Of a stretch of 64,000 nt of DNA, positions 47,132 through 59,417 are shown piece after piece. The DNA is from Capitulum mitella (lineage: Eukaryota; Arthropoda; Thecostraca; Pollicipedomorpha; Pollicipedidae). Location: the NCBI GenBank assembly GCA_030062745.1, contig CP099853.1, positions 4,873,634 to 4,937,633 on the forward strand. Reading direction: 5' to 3'. The notes below the pieces were generated by a model. The model searched no databases. It was not told the DNA's origin and saw nothing but the letters and a program-made list of their open reading frames with translations. The position numbers and the translations under genes were made by a program. How positions within the stretch are numbered: position 1 is the first letter of the stretch; each line of letters opens with the position of its first letter.

Positions 47132-47317
47132 AATGTCGGGACGGCAGCCGCCGACTGGTGTCAATGTCGGGACGCCAGCCGCCGACTGATGTCAATGTCG
47201 GGACGTCAGCCACCGACTGACGTCATTGTCGGAACGACAGTTGACGACTGACGTCAATGTCGGAACGGAAGCCGCCAACTGACGTCAGTGCCGGAACGGA
47301 AGCCGTCGACTGACTGA
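47132..47317. repeat. 31-bp tandem repeat, six units with TGACGTCA-type sites
   Basis: Units start 'aatgtcgg' or close variants at 47132, 47163, 47194, 47225, 47256 and 47287, exactly 31 bases apart. At each junction stands TG(A/G)(T/C)GTCA or similar; three junctions are exact TGACGTCA, the CRE/ATF palindrome. Confidence 0.85.
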
Positions 47318-48394
47318 CGTCCACCTACGCACCGGCCACGGTCAGGGACTGGTCGCGTGGTTTCACGGTACGTTTGTTCTTGGGAACGAACTAAACGATG
47401 CTTTTTAGTTGAAAGAGTTCATGCGTCATGCCGTTAAATCTGTAGGAATAGGGAGCGTCTGTCACCGTTTCACCGTGGCACGGTGGGTCTGAGTCGTCAC
47501 GGCGCTCGTTATTTCCCCGCAGATCGTTGCAAAGTACCAATGGAGGGAGACACAGCCTACCGCGTCATAGTGGTGTTCATATCAGCACGTTGAAATTTCG
47601 CCTGGCAATGGTGCTGTTAACCTGAGATAGCACGATCGGGGGTGAGGATCCGTACAACAAACAGCTTTTGCGCAGACTCTGAACACGAAGCAGCCTAGCA
47701 GAGCTTTTGGATGCAGTTTTTATAATACAAAAGCAAAAGGGAAGAGAGCTTTGGGTATCTCGGTTCATAACATTCGGTTCACCTGATACCTGAGCTGGCT
47801 TTGTTTCCAAGAAAACAGAAACTGCCAGAGGAGGCAGCACTTAATTTTGCTCCAAAACGCCTGAAGCTTCGTGCAGTAAACCGAGATAAAACTCACCTTA
47901 AACTCCCAGGATGCAAAATTAAGAGTTTTGTCAGCTTTCGGTGATGTTGGTATTCCTTCGTGAGCCCAAGTGCCAGTGATTCCACGCAAGAACATCACAT
48001 CTGATCGTGGCTCAAAGCCCTGGCCATGGATATGCGTCTTGTGCAGCTTAGTTTCTATGGTGAACTGTGAACTGTGAGTTGCTGAACATCATTGATAAGG
48101 GTGAACAACATCTCAGGATGTCCATGTGAAGTGGAGGCATCACCATGTCCGAATTGGTTTTTGCAGTCTCGATTTATGTGGCATTTGAATTTTTGGGGAT
48201 TATTTCCTCGATGGCTGAGGCCAGATAACGTTCTCTTTCCTTGTTGCTCCCACTAGTGCTGTTAGCAGCCATTACGCAGTGATGGAGGTATGTTTTTGAT
48301 AACTGATACCATTTATGATCTCAGAAAGCATTTTTGATTTCCGGCTATGTGTTTTTGATCACGAAGAGTACCGTTTTTTCCGTTACTAATGCCA
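47318..48394. other. No gene recognised
   Basis: Short frames only. A plus-strand AT-rich tract with no repeats noticed. Confidence 0.4.
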
Positions 48395-48398
48395 GTAA

Positions 48399-49598
48399 CC
48401 CGCCTCCGACGGGGGAGCCGTTGACTGCCCCCTGAGGTTTTTCAAAGATTGCGAGAGAACGAAGGAGCGCAGCGCCACAAAACTTCGTGTACTTTTTGCT
48501 TGATCATTTTTACACCTTACGTCAAAGTTTTGACCCCAGGCCAATTCAGGCGTCTCGCCTAGGTCAGGCCGAGTGGACCTATATCCAAAAACGTTTGGCG
48601 CCCTGCAACTTTTTCGAAAAGTAAGATACCACAATACAAATTCCAGGGATTAGAGATCTTGATGGCTACAATAAATCTATTATCTCAGATGTTTCGGAAT
48701 ATCCCGAGTCATTGACCTAAGGTCAACCTTATCTTCAAGACATGTCAAATTGAGACATGTCTTAAGACAATACAAGAGAAGCTAAAAGCACCTTCTTAGC
48801 TTCTGCTAGTCATGTTATGCTGGAGAACTACAAATCGTATTACACTGTTTGTGTAATGTTAGCATAGGCGGTGTCAGGGACATTAAAAAGGAGGGGGAAA
48901 ATGTCATGTTCACATGTTCTTCAGATCAGCTTACGACCTATGACTTTAAATGACTTCCAGTGGCCTAAGAGCAACTTGTAATGGTTTTGTGTGCATTTCA
49001 TATTGTTTGAAAACTCTCCCAATCATTTGAATTCACTCTGTTTCTAAAATTCCATTTTACGGCTGTTTTGATGTAGGGTACGCACACTGACATTTTAGGT
49101 CGTAGATCAGTGACCTGACCTGATATCAAGCTGATACTTGGTACGCAATTAGAGGGGATCCTTCTCCGTCATGTGTATTCCGGATTTGGCATTTGAAAAA
49201 ATGGCACCGAAATCATGACTACAAAACCAAATTTTGACTTTTTACCTTGACCTGACCTTGTGAAGTGGCCTCCGATGAACAAACTATATTTGTATGTTGC
49301 TCAGATATTAACTTATACATTCATGTAAAGTTTTAATTCCTATTTTAAAACGCTCTTTTTGCAGATATTTTCCTTTTACTCTCACCAGAACCAAAGATGG
49401 CCTGAGGTGCGTCCCAAAAACGTCACCTGGCTCCGCTCCTGAGCAAAACAGATTTACAACACTTTGCTACAGTACGTAGAACGAATCCCTAGAAAACGTG
49501 ACCAAGTTCCGTGAAGCTGCGTCAGATATCCTGGAATTGGCAAGCAAAAAACCAGAGGGGGACGGATTCAGCTCCCCCTCTCCCCGCCAGGAATAGGG
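48399..49598. mobile_element. Chimeric TTAA element: family B left half, family A right half
   Basis: The left terminus CCCGCCTCCGACGGGG after GTAA (48395-48398) and the next ~380 bases match family B (compare 38650-38965). From about 48775 onward ('cttctgctagtcatgttatg') the sequence matches family A to its right terminus CCAGGAATAGGG followed by TTAA at 49599-49602. The total length of 1200 bases equals that of a normal element. The switch lies between about 48745 and 48775, next to 'gacatgtcaaattgagacatgtc'. Confidence 0.75.
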
Positions 49599-49602
49599 TT
49601 AA

Positions 49603-52600
49603 ACGGCAATAGGCCATCGAACTTTGTGTTTCTTTTTTCATCTACCATTCACCTCCGATAACGCTCAGTTAGCCTCGCAACACACACGTCGATCACACCG
49701 CAGAGTATCTTGTTTCTGACTTTACATGTATGTATGTATTACAAACACGTACTGCCTTTCAACCATCAGAGCTACCACTCAATGCCGCAAGCAGGGTTGA
49801 ATTTCGTTCATCTCTCCGTGATTCGACTCTGATTCTGATCACCACGATTTTCAAGTGAATCTGTTCTGATTCCAATTCGCGACGAAGGTGTGAAATTTCG
49901 CAGTCGGCTCAAAATCGAATCGAATCGAATCGATCCAGAACCCAGCACAAGCCTGCCCGCGACACGCGCGGCGCCTCTTTCCGGGTCTCGCCATCGTCGT
50001 AGGCGGCACTCAGTACCGTGACACCTACAGCGGTCGATACGGTCTCGCCACCGTATAGGTGACTGCTGCGCCGGTGGTCCTGGCGCTGTCGCCGCCGCCG
50101 GGGCGCGGCATGACGTCACGCCTGTCAGCACCGCGGGGGGTCCAGGCGGTGGCCGGCTCGGCGGACTGAGTACCGTGCCGGCAGTGGGGGGGGGGGGGCA
50201 GGCCTGCGGTTTTACCAATATCACCAATCGGCCGAAGCTAGGGTTCGTGTCGTGTGGAAGCTACCGAATTCCGCTGGCTTAAATTGGGTGGTGCTTCGGG
50301 CGCTAGGTGCAGGGGTGTGGCCAGTGCTGTAGAGTAGGATGGTTGGTGTATGGACTCCAGAGCTCTTCGACCTGGAACTGATGTGTAAAGATGATGCAGG
50401 CCCTGGAAAAGCTCAGCTTAACTCTGTGCATTTCAGTGCTGAGAGTCAGCGTCACAATGACGTTGGAGCATCCGGGAAAAGAGGAGTGCCAAAGACGTTT
50501 TCTCCGATACGGCTAATGTTCATTTTCCCAGAAAGTGGGGATGCCTTTCCCCCGTTCCTACGCGCATGAAGCGTGATATCTGCGTGATCCCTCAGTCTGG
50601 TTTTGGAGGAAGAATTGTGCGCAAACCTGCATAATCTGCAGGAAACGCCACACGCCCTTCGAGGCAAAGCCGCGTCTTGACTTGACCCCAGAGCGACTTC
50701 TCCCACGACATGACCCGACCTAACCCTGTCCGACCACACCCTTGCCTGTCGCCCCAGGGTGGCGGCTATCCTGTGCCCCGCTCGGACCGTCTCCGGCCTG
50801 GCCACCCTGTGCCGGCGGTGTTCTGTATTCAGATGGGCGCGCGCGCACGACGCCGCCGCCACCTCAGCTGATTGCGGCCGGCCCTGCCGTGTTTAGCAAC
50901 GGCACGTGGCGTCGTTACCGGAAATTGACTGCAAATATAGCGCCGCGGCGGCGTTTGTCCGGGCGGCGATTACGGCGCGGCGGCGGTCGCGGCGCGCGGG
51001 GCGGAATGCAAAGTGACAAAACAGGGACGACAGACGGAGGAGGAGAGGTCGATGGGGGGGGGGGAATGCCTGCCTCGTGTGAGCACGTCTTGAGAGCTGG
51101 CGCCGGATGCGATTTGAAGAGAAGCCTTCCTGTTTCAATGGCGTCGCTCGCCGTCGCCATCCGAAAACAAGCTTGTAGAGCGGGGAATTGTCTGTATGCA
51201 ACCCTTGGGAGCATGGACTGTCCGTTTGTGGCAGAATTTGGAGTGAATGGTTCTTGTCTGCTCTTTAGGGGATTGCGTTTGTCTCCTTGGTAGCAGATGG
51301 ACGGAGACAACCCTTCAGCTCTACCCGAGGGCTTGTCAGGCAGACGCAAAGTGCATTTTATATCACACAGGATTTTGCCATGTCGTTTTGAAAGTCCTGA
51401 CCAGATTCGAAAACATCTAACGTCAATCATGGGCGTAAGAGCCTCTCTGAATGTGGCGGAAGGATGCCATTTTAATGTCATTTGTTTCTACGCAACACTA
51501 TAGGCCTTGTACTGAACTTTTCAACAAGGCCACCAACCTGCCGGCCCCATGGGCCGCCACATCACTGGTGTGATGTCGGGAGTAGCGAGCGATTTCATGC
51601 GCCTCTTGCCGGGCGCTTCCATTCGTCGCTCCCTGATTACATAAGCAGACGCCATTTGCCCGCAACTGCGTCTGTGAAGTTCCGAGAAACTGCACGGCTC
51701 ACCTTCGTGTGGTTCAGTGGCCAATAAAGGAGGGCTTTTCCGTTCACGCGCCGTCGCGCCCATGCCACGGCGCACCTTGTCGCGGAAAAGAGCCCGGGCG
51801 TCAGATCATTTGACAGATTTTGTCACTCCCGACGCCGAGCTTGGCGTCGCCACCCTGCGACAATAGCGTGTCGGCTATCGCGCTCAGAGTTTTCCTTTCA
51901 GGGGTGCACGCCCTCTGGTCGTTGGCACAGTACTGACAGAAGCCATTATTAGGTTAACATTGACGAGCATGAGCTTTTTACGTGCGCTGCTCAATGCAGA
52001 CGTCATCTAGCTTACGGTGGAAGGATCAGTTACATTGCTATGTCCGTGTAAGCGTTAACAGAATCAACTGTTCATTTAACACCAACTGGTGATAGGAAAG
52101 CATTTAATCTCAAGCCATTCTTTGGAGTTACTGGCCTCGCTTTGGTGTTGTTCCCGTTACTCTGCGGCAAATGAATGACGTTCTCTTCTGATTTCATTCC
52201 TGAAACAAATCAACAATCATTTACTGAGATTATTCGGGTTGGTCGAAATTCGTGTGGCCCAGTCCCACTACTGAATCTTGTTTGCAACGGAAAAAAGGCT
52301 CAACATATTTTATGTCACAATGATTCGCCCTTTCTTGTCTTAAAAACACACCAGCGTGCAACAAGACATTTTATTCGGTGACTAGCTGACACTATTTGTA
52401 TACGTAGCTAACGCTGTTTCGTGTGATGCTAACGACCGGCTACTGCAACCGTTGCACCTTCTCTCAACGGCCCCTCAGTTTGGCCCAAAGAGGAATGCTG
52501 TCTGTTGAAACCACACCAAGATTTTCGCCACCGTCGTACGATGCTCATGATCGCAACAGAGATCCACGAGCCTCGCGCAGCCTTCCTGAAGGTCTGAAGC

Positions 52601-52639
52601 GAGTTCTGCTGCGATCAGCAAGGCGTCCACAAGAGATGC
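49603..52639. other. No gene recognised; two GC-rich CpG blocks
   Basis: GC-rich blocks at about 49955-50180 and 50740-51070, each with a G-run or CGG-rich stretch. They may be promoters or non-coding exons of unknown genes. The frames across them lack motifs and look compositional. Confidence 0.35.
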
Positions 52640-52930
52640 ACATACGGTGAAGGTTACTGGACCGTGTGCTGTGTTGAACAGTGAAGCTTGTGTGAACGTG
52701 CGCTGTGCCGGGCAGCGCTGGGCGGTGAGATCCCCATGAGATCGTGTGCCGTGCTAGGAGATATGTACAGTGGAGTCGTTGAGATCGTGTGGTGGGCTGA
52801 GCAGATAACGGCAGTGAAGCCTGCGACACCGTGTGCTGTGCTGAACAGTGAATACGGTGAGAGCATGCGGTGTGCTGAGAAGCGATGGCACGTGAAGGAC
52901 AACTGGAAGTCGCAGCACGCGGAAAGTCCT
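52640..52930. repeat. Degenerate minisatellite, about 40-50 bp units
   Basis: Recurring 'gtgtgctgtgctgaacagtgaa' with variants near 52662, 52748, 52832 and 52868. Minus-strand frames rich in His/Thr/Gln arise from it. Confidence 0.55.
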
Positions 52931-54841
52931 GCAGCAACGTTCTGAAATAAGAAAGGCTACTGAAATCACCATAGTTAAAGCCGCCTTTTCAAATGGAGCA
53001 ATAACAGTTTTGGTTGGTTTGTTGTTGGTTGGATGTGGAGGCGCAAACGAGCTGGCCGTACGTGTATAAGCAGGCAATTTTAACATTGCAATGAGTAATT
53101 GCGCTCAGGAAGTTGCGCGCCGATTTTCTTTTTCTATTGTTTTTTCCTCAGTTCTCTGACTGTTCCGAACAATATGTTCTTACAACGGTCACCGTTGCAG
53201 CAAACAATTAATATTGTATTCTAACACAGACGGTGAGAAGCGTCCCCTTCAAGTCATCACAAAAATACCACATCATTTGCTTTCTCATTTGTATTCTAGG
53301 CTATCCACGTCAACCAGGCGTTGTGAACGATGATATGTCATATAAGTACACAAACTCATCTAATGCATAACAGAACGTGATACGATATTTGCACAAACCA
53401 CAGACGGCTATCTCCCGAAGCCGTCCATTGTCTCAACACATCCTCCAGACTCTTGGCTACAGCAGCCCTGGTTCGCGCTTATCTCCACGCTGTGCTCCTA
53501 GGCAGTGCCTGGCCTATTTGGTGTCGCCACCCCAGCCAGCGTTCGTGGCATGGTTCATGTCGACCTTCGAGACACGTGGAGATGCTGACGTCACCGCGTT
53601 TTAATGGGTGGACTAGTCCATTAGCGGATGCAGCGACGATCAAAGGATGCTGAATAAACACAACTCAACGGCGCGATTCTAGACCGGGTGAATATGAAAG
53701 AGCAGGATCATATGCAAAAGGCGCATGGGAATTAACTTTCTCATAGTCGTGCTAGTTCTACGAAACGTCGAAGCGAAAACATTTATGACGTTGAAACTCA
53801 ACTGCCGAGATAATTTGTAGCTCACTTTTTAATACCGACTTAAACCGACTTCAGAGCAACGGACCGCGAAACAGCAAACAGTGCACCTTTAATGTAAGCA
53901 AACGCACGGGTAAACGAAGAACAAAACGATATAGGCGAAGAACCCTTGTCGACATAACTCGAGCGGACGCAATTCGCCTCAAGCGTTTTGACAGCTTTCC
54001 TGGACTTTTTTAGAGCTGCTCGGATAGTTCGTTTTGGATGCGAGCTCCTGGGAGGCCCCGAGGAATCCACGAACAATTTCGTCCGACCGCCAGTGCCAAA
54101 TGACCTTTCCAATAAATCCGTCCGACTGCCGCGACTGTAAATAGTCGACCGTCTAAATCAGAATGAGTTAAGAGACTGTGAATTATCTGCTATGTTGCCG
54201 GACAGGCCATGGCTCTGTTTATAAACCAGCGAAGAGCCTCTGCACAGACTGTCCGCAGCCTGGCACGATCGAGATATTCCTGGACTTACATCGCAGGATG
54301 TCCTGTTACTTGTGGTGGTCTGTAGGACCAGCAGCTAAGCAAGATGTCCCTTTTGGGCTCCCGTGGAGCAGGAATCCGACCGGAGAAAACGAGAACGGGG
54401 AACGAGACATCGTCCGTGTGCACGCCACTGACAGACAGGCGCTCATGTTAAGGCGTAGCGTTTGGGTCCCAAAGACGAGGGAATACGCCGGAGAAACGAA
54501 GGGTCGTCTCTGCCGCCGCCAACGACAGAGGGCCGCTCACGTCGAGGCGAAGGAACTTCGGCGTCATCGCAGACAACCCGCCGGATTAACCACAGACGCC
54601 GCGAGGCACCGAGGCGAGGAACACAGCTACCCGCCCGCCGCCACACGCGCCACCCACGTGGCGCCGACCCGCGGCACGTGGCGACCACGCGGCGCCGTCC
54701 CCTGCCGCGCCACCCCCGCCGCACCGCACGATTAAGCTCTGAATCGCCGACCACGCGCCTCCTCCTACCCGTCTCCCTCGCACACACAGCCCCGCGGTCG
54801 CCCCGTCCCGCACAGCCAGCGTCGCGCGACCCCAGCGCCGC
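52931..54841. other. No separate gene recognised; 3' flank of the noc-like gene
   Basis: The stretch 54450-54780 is GC-rich and may belong to the 3' UTR of the minus-strand zinc-finger gene. No clear polyadenylation signal on the minus strand was identified close to the stop. Confidence 0.4.
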
Positions 54842-55397
54842 CTACCGTCGCAGCCCCGCGTACAGGTACGGATGCGCGAGGTACGGGTACAGCGCCAGCG
54901 ACGCCGGCGCCGGCAGCGGCGGCGCCGGCTTGGCATACGGGTGGAAGCGCGCCGGCGCCAGCGGCGCGCCGGGGTAGGGGGCGCGGGGCAGCGTCATCAG
55001 CTGCTGCAGAGAGGGCAGCAGCGGCGCGTCGGCCGCCGGGCTCGTGTGGCCACGCAGGTGCTGCATCAGCTCGTCGCTGCTGTTGAAGCGCTTGCCGCAG
55101 TAGGCGCCCGCCTCGGACCAGTTGCAGCAGTAGGGCTGCAGGCCGCCCACCAGCCCCGGAGGCGGGTACAGCCCCAGGCCGAGCGCGGCGGGCGGCGGCA
55201 GCGCCTTGCAGTGCGGACAGCCGGCCGGGCACAGGCCGGGCAGGCAGCCCTTGCAGAGCGGGTCGCGGCAGGCGGCGGGCGGCAGGCCGGCGCGCAGGTA
55301 GAGCGCGTCCAGCGGAGAGCCGAGTCCGTACGGCGCCAGGTACGCCCCGGCCGGCTTCGGCGACTCCTTCGCCGTCGGCGACGGCGACGGCGACGAC

Positions 55398-55428
<31 letters not shown>

Positions 55429-58400
55429 CGCGGCGCCCTTGCGGGCAGGCGAGCGCGCCTTGGTCCGCTCCTCCGCCGTGCTGGTGACCGACTCGTACGG
55501 CTTGAAGCTCACTTTGGAGCGGGAGCCCGGCGGCGAGCGGCGCGCGGCCGGCCGCGGCTCCGACGTCCGCGACGACGTCGACGACGCCGACGACGCCGGC
55601 GACGCCGGCTTGGCCTCCTCCTTGGGCGACTTGGCCGCCGGGGCCGGCCGCGCCGGCTGGTCCAGGCCGATGTTGGAGCAGGTCTTGGCCAGTAGGCTCA
55701 GCGGAGACTCTTTGCTCTCCTGTGGGCGTGAAAGAAGGGCGTCAGCGTGAAGGAGACGGCTTAGGATTTGGAGCTCGTGGACGTTGAGATGGCGTGGCGA
55801 TCAGCACGTAGCCAAGATTTTCCTCGGGGGGGGGGGCAAATATCAAATTTTGTCATTTGTCACCGAGATATGACGAAATGTATGGAAAAAGCAGTAATGT
55901 TATGTAATTTATCTCCTATTTAACGCATAGGAAAACCTATAATGTTTGCTTTCGCAACATGTCTATGATCACTATTCCGTATTCGTGCGGAATCGCCATA
56001 TATCTAGCGAGCAACGCTTGGCTGAGGACGGCCATGGCCCCCATGGCCCCATTTTGGCTACGTCCCTGGTGGTGATGCGACGCCCAAATTATCATGAGCG
56101 ACCGATGTATGTGAATAAACCGCACTTCGCTAGCATAACAGGAGCAATGGTTTAGTAATGATTGTGCCTGTCAAGACGTAGGGTAGGAGAATCAACGAGA
56201 GACATGAGAAAGCAATAGCACATGGACGGCTGCAATTCATTCTTTGCACCAAAATCGCCGGAAATGTGGATAATCCACTTCTCGCAACATTCCTACGCTG
56301 TCGCGGCTGCAAAACCGCTTCAGGTGCACATTTTCCCTAAGTCGGGGGTTCCTCCGAGCCCGGCGACGGAATAGCGTCCAGAAACCCAGGAATGTCACCA
56401 GAACTCACAGCCGGCCTGACAGCCATCAGTCCTCTACATAACGGCTCGCTGTCGTCCGCACGGTGCACCTTGTCAGCGTCTCTGTCACGTGCGCCACCAA
56501 AAGGTCGACGGGACGCTCCCCAGTTGTTTGGAATCACACACCGTCATGAGGGCTGCATGGAGTGAAACTCCCTTAAAACCTCCACTCGTACAGCGTTTGG
56601 TTGTGGGAACATCCGTGCAAGACGCTACGTGAGCCATGTCTCGGATGTACCTATGCAAACCATGCGTGTCTTCATACCGTGATCAAAACTTACGGCCTGT
56701 TAAATGGGCATAACAACGCCATGAATCTGTAACAGAACATGCGAACGCCTCCGGTACCAGGAACTTATCACTCACTGTCGCAGCGGCAAAAAATGCCTGC
56801 ATAGGCAAAAACTGCAGTTCCAAGCATTTCGACACGGCGATCTGGCCCCTATTCTGACAACGGCCATTATTTCCGCTCGACGGACCGCGGACAGTCGGTA
56901 TTCACATGGCGGCGCGCAGAACTGGTTCCGGCGAACCCGGTGACGGGTCAGCCTTCCACGACGCCGCGGACAGACCGTCGACAGGCGGGATTTTACGTCC
57001 GGGTTTTACCGTTGCATTAATGCAATCGGGAACGTCACCACGCTCAAAAATTGCCGGGTTCGGGTGAGAGGACGTTTTTAAAACGTTTATTCCCGTACAA
57101 GTGCCACGTTCAAAGAACGCATGAGTTCCGAAAAAAAGACGCAAGGGGCGCACCCCTTCGTCTCGTTTGAGGACGGCCACGGACGGTTGGTCGGTTCATA
57201 CACCGTACATGTGTTCATAGTGAGACGTGAGAGCTCGAGGCACGCCTCTAAACCCAGTATCATCCAATCAACCAAGACAGTATGATCCAATCAACCTCCA
57301 GGCACAGCTTACGAGGAAACCTCAGGGTACGGTCACATATGAACTACAGATGCCACTCGTCACGTGCAGGAATACGAAATCATCTTCTCATTGTACGTTT
57401 ACACCCATAGCACAAGAAGAACCAATGCCTAATAACTTAAAACCTAGTAGGACCCTGCCCGAACAACTCTGCAAGTGATACAGAACTAACTAGGAAATTT
57501 CCTGTTATTTTCAACATTAAACAGCTATTACGAAATGCGTATGAGAGCCGGATGAAACTAAGCGGCCAACATCGGATGGTAAAAAGCAATTTGGGATGAC
57601 GTTGGGCTTGGTAGTCTTGGGTAGTCTCATTGGGGCGTCTTTGGGTAGACTACTGGGTAGTCTCAGGGGCGCAGGAACCAGGGGGGCGGGGCAGGGGGGC
57701 AGCTGCCCCCAACATTTGGCAGCATTTAGCTCTAAGCCTATGGCTTAAAACTAAATGTTGAAAAAGCATGGACAGAAACGAAATAAAAATCACGGTCGCC
57801 CCCTATTTCCACAGAAGTTCCGCCGCTGCTGGCAAGTCTCATCTCTTGAATGCTTGGAATGATTTCCACTTGGCCCTAACAACTTACTTTGGCCTCCTAC
57901 ACACATAGCTCTCGCGCTGGAAACGGGAGGCAACACTCAATCGCCAGTTTTAGACGGAGAAGTTTGGCAAGACTGATTGAGCGGAGGTGCGTGCATGCAT
58001 AAATGTTTTACATGTATAAACATTTCACATGCTTACATATAAAAACACCACAAATCATGGCTGTGGCAGGCGATGAGGCTGATAAGGCGTCTGACATATC
58101 AAGCTTAAAAAAATGTTTATAATGACCCCATTCCCATGGTGCTGCATGGAAGGAAGCTAGCCCAGAGTATATTAGGCCTCCTAACTTTAAAAACGTACCT
58201 ATGCTAAGCATGCCTTGCATACAACTTTAAAACGTGCTTGAAACACACCTATGCTAGAAAAATGGCCGTGTCGGAGTTCCGCGGCGCTCAACCTGTGAGC
58301 CAATAGTGAACGACGAAGGTCGTTCCGATGCCTAGCAATGTTCGCAACGGTGTCGGTCGTTGACGCTTTAAGCGCCTATTTTCAGACAGCCCAGTAAAGC

Positions 58401-59417
58401 TATTAAGGGCAGTAAAGCTGTAAAAGGCAAAGACGGTATTTAACACGCGTGCCAGGCGTTGGCTCAAGTGGCTTCTACAGTCTCGTCAGGTTTCTTGACC
58501 TTTCTGGGGATGTGTAAAGAGTATATGCATGTATACAGAATATCTACAACCCACACCGCCCTTCCAGCACTGGCATACCAAACGCGGCCAAGGATCCAGA
58601 AGCCCCTCCTAATTTGCCACGGAACCGCTCCGCCCTCTTCGTTCCGAGACATGAATTTGAACCTGTGGATTTACGCCCTGGGAAAGTTCCCGGGTGCACC
58701 TGATAATGTGCGCAATCGCCGCTTACCAGTAAAAGTAAATTTCCTTGGAAATCAATGACTGCGACGAATGCTGCACAAAAGAGCAAAAACTTTGGTGCAG
58801 TGATCAAGACTCCAGAGATATAACAAATTGCTTAGGTCTGCGGTGTTTCTTTCCTGCGATTTTACCCCCTGGTGACGTGGACAACAATCGGCCGCTTAGT
58901 GCAGCGATGTTGCCATTGTTTGTTTTCCTGGAATGTCGTTGTCTAGTCCCTTGATCCGCCGTAAAAACGGCCACTGAATCCGATGTATGGTGAGACGCCG
59001 GAATTTTCCTCATACTCGGACGTAATTGTATAAAAAACGCTTTCCGACCCATGTCTAGTTAAATGTCGCATGCAACACCAGATGGAAATAACTCAAGACG
59101 CAAATGTTATCTGCTCGTTGAAAAGTACTCGCAAAAGTCGGTCGGCGCTTGTGATGCAGCGACTGTGGCTTTATTCGTTTACGGATTACGGTTACCTCTG
59201 CTTCAAGCTTCTTTTATCTTGGCTGTGAAAGCCTTCCATCAACGTGGGTAGCCAGCGCCTCGACAAAAATTAAGATACCCCGACTTAAAATGAGCAAGAT
59301 TCCCGACACAAGCGCACGAACCCACTGGCGGCGGCGCCGTTGCCGACCCCGCCTGCTCACCAGCGGCGTGACATATTCCGGGTTGATGACCTGGTTCGAC
59401 CCCGTCAGGATGTCCAT
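54842..59417 (-). CDS. noc: noc/elbow B homologue (NET family zinc-finger co-regulator), two exons
   Basis: Nuclear transcriptional co-regulator of the NocA/Elbow/ZNF503-ZNF703 family. Exon 1, 59361-59417: ATG then 19 codons (MDILTGSNQVINPEYVTPL), donor CTG|GTGAGC, with an in-frame stop 14 codons upstream of the ATG; NPEYVTPL equals HPEYLQPL of the family. Exon 2, 54842-55719: acceptor TTTCACGCCCACAG, phase 0. It contains the Sp motif SPLSLLAKTCSNIG, the Groucho-binding-type FKPY at about 55500, a cysteine cluster CRDPLCKGC..C..C..C, and the single atypical C2H2 finger (CNW...YCGKRF..SDELMQHLRGHT) near 55135-55050, then HPYAKP and the C-terminus YAGLRR. The intron sits where vertebrate and insect relatives split the PEYL block from the Sp block. 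The product would be about 311 residues, shorter than fly Noc. Exon 2 needs a one-base correction in a triplet run at about 55390-55440 to stay in frame. elB is equally possible as the orthologue. Confidence 0.85.
55806..56063. mobile_element. MITE-like element in the noc intron
   Basis: Imperfect terminal inverted repeats: ACGTAGCCAAGAT at 55806-55818 and ATTTTGGCTACGT at 56051-56063. 258 bases, with a G-run inside the left end and no coding capacity. Confidence 0.55.
56064..59340 (-). other. Remainder of the noc intron, no nested gene recognised
   Basis: Contains a G-rich block near 57680-57710 ('ggggcgggg', 'gggggcagctgccccc') that looks like another degraded transposon end. No coding exon with family similarity was found between the two noc exons. 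Confidence 0.4.

Noticed and set aside
50742..51293. 183-codon plus-strand frame in a CpG block
   Set aside because: Composition-driven and without signal peptide, domain or splice support; kept only as a CpG-rich block.
54872..55750. 292-codon plus-strand frame opposite the noc-like gene
   Set aside because: Arg/Ala/Gly-rich shadow of a GC-rich coding region; the minus strand carries the conserved motifs.
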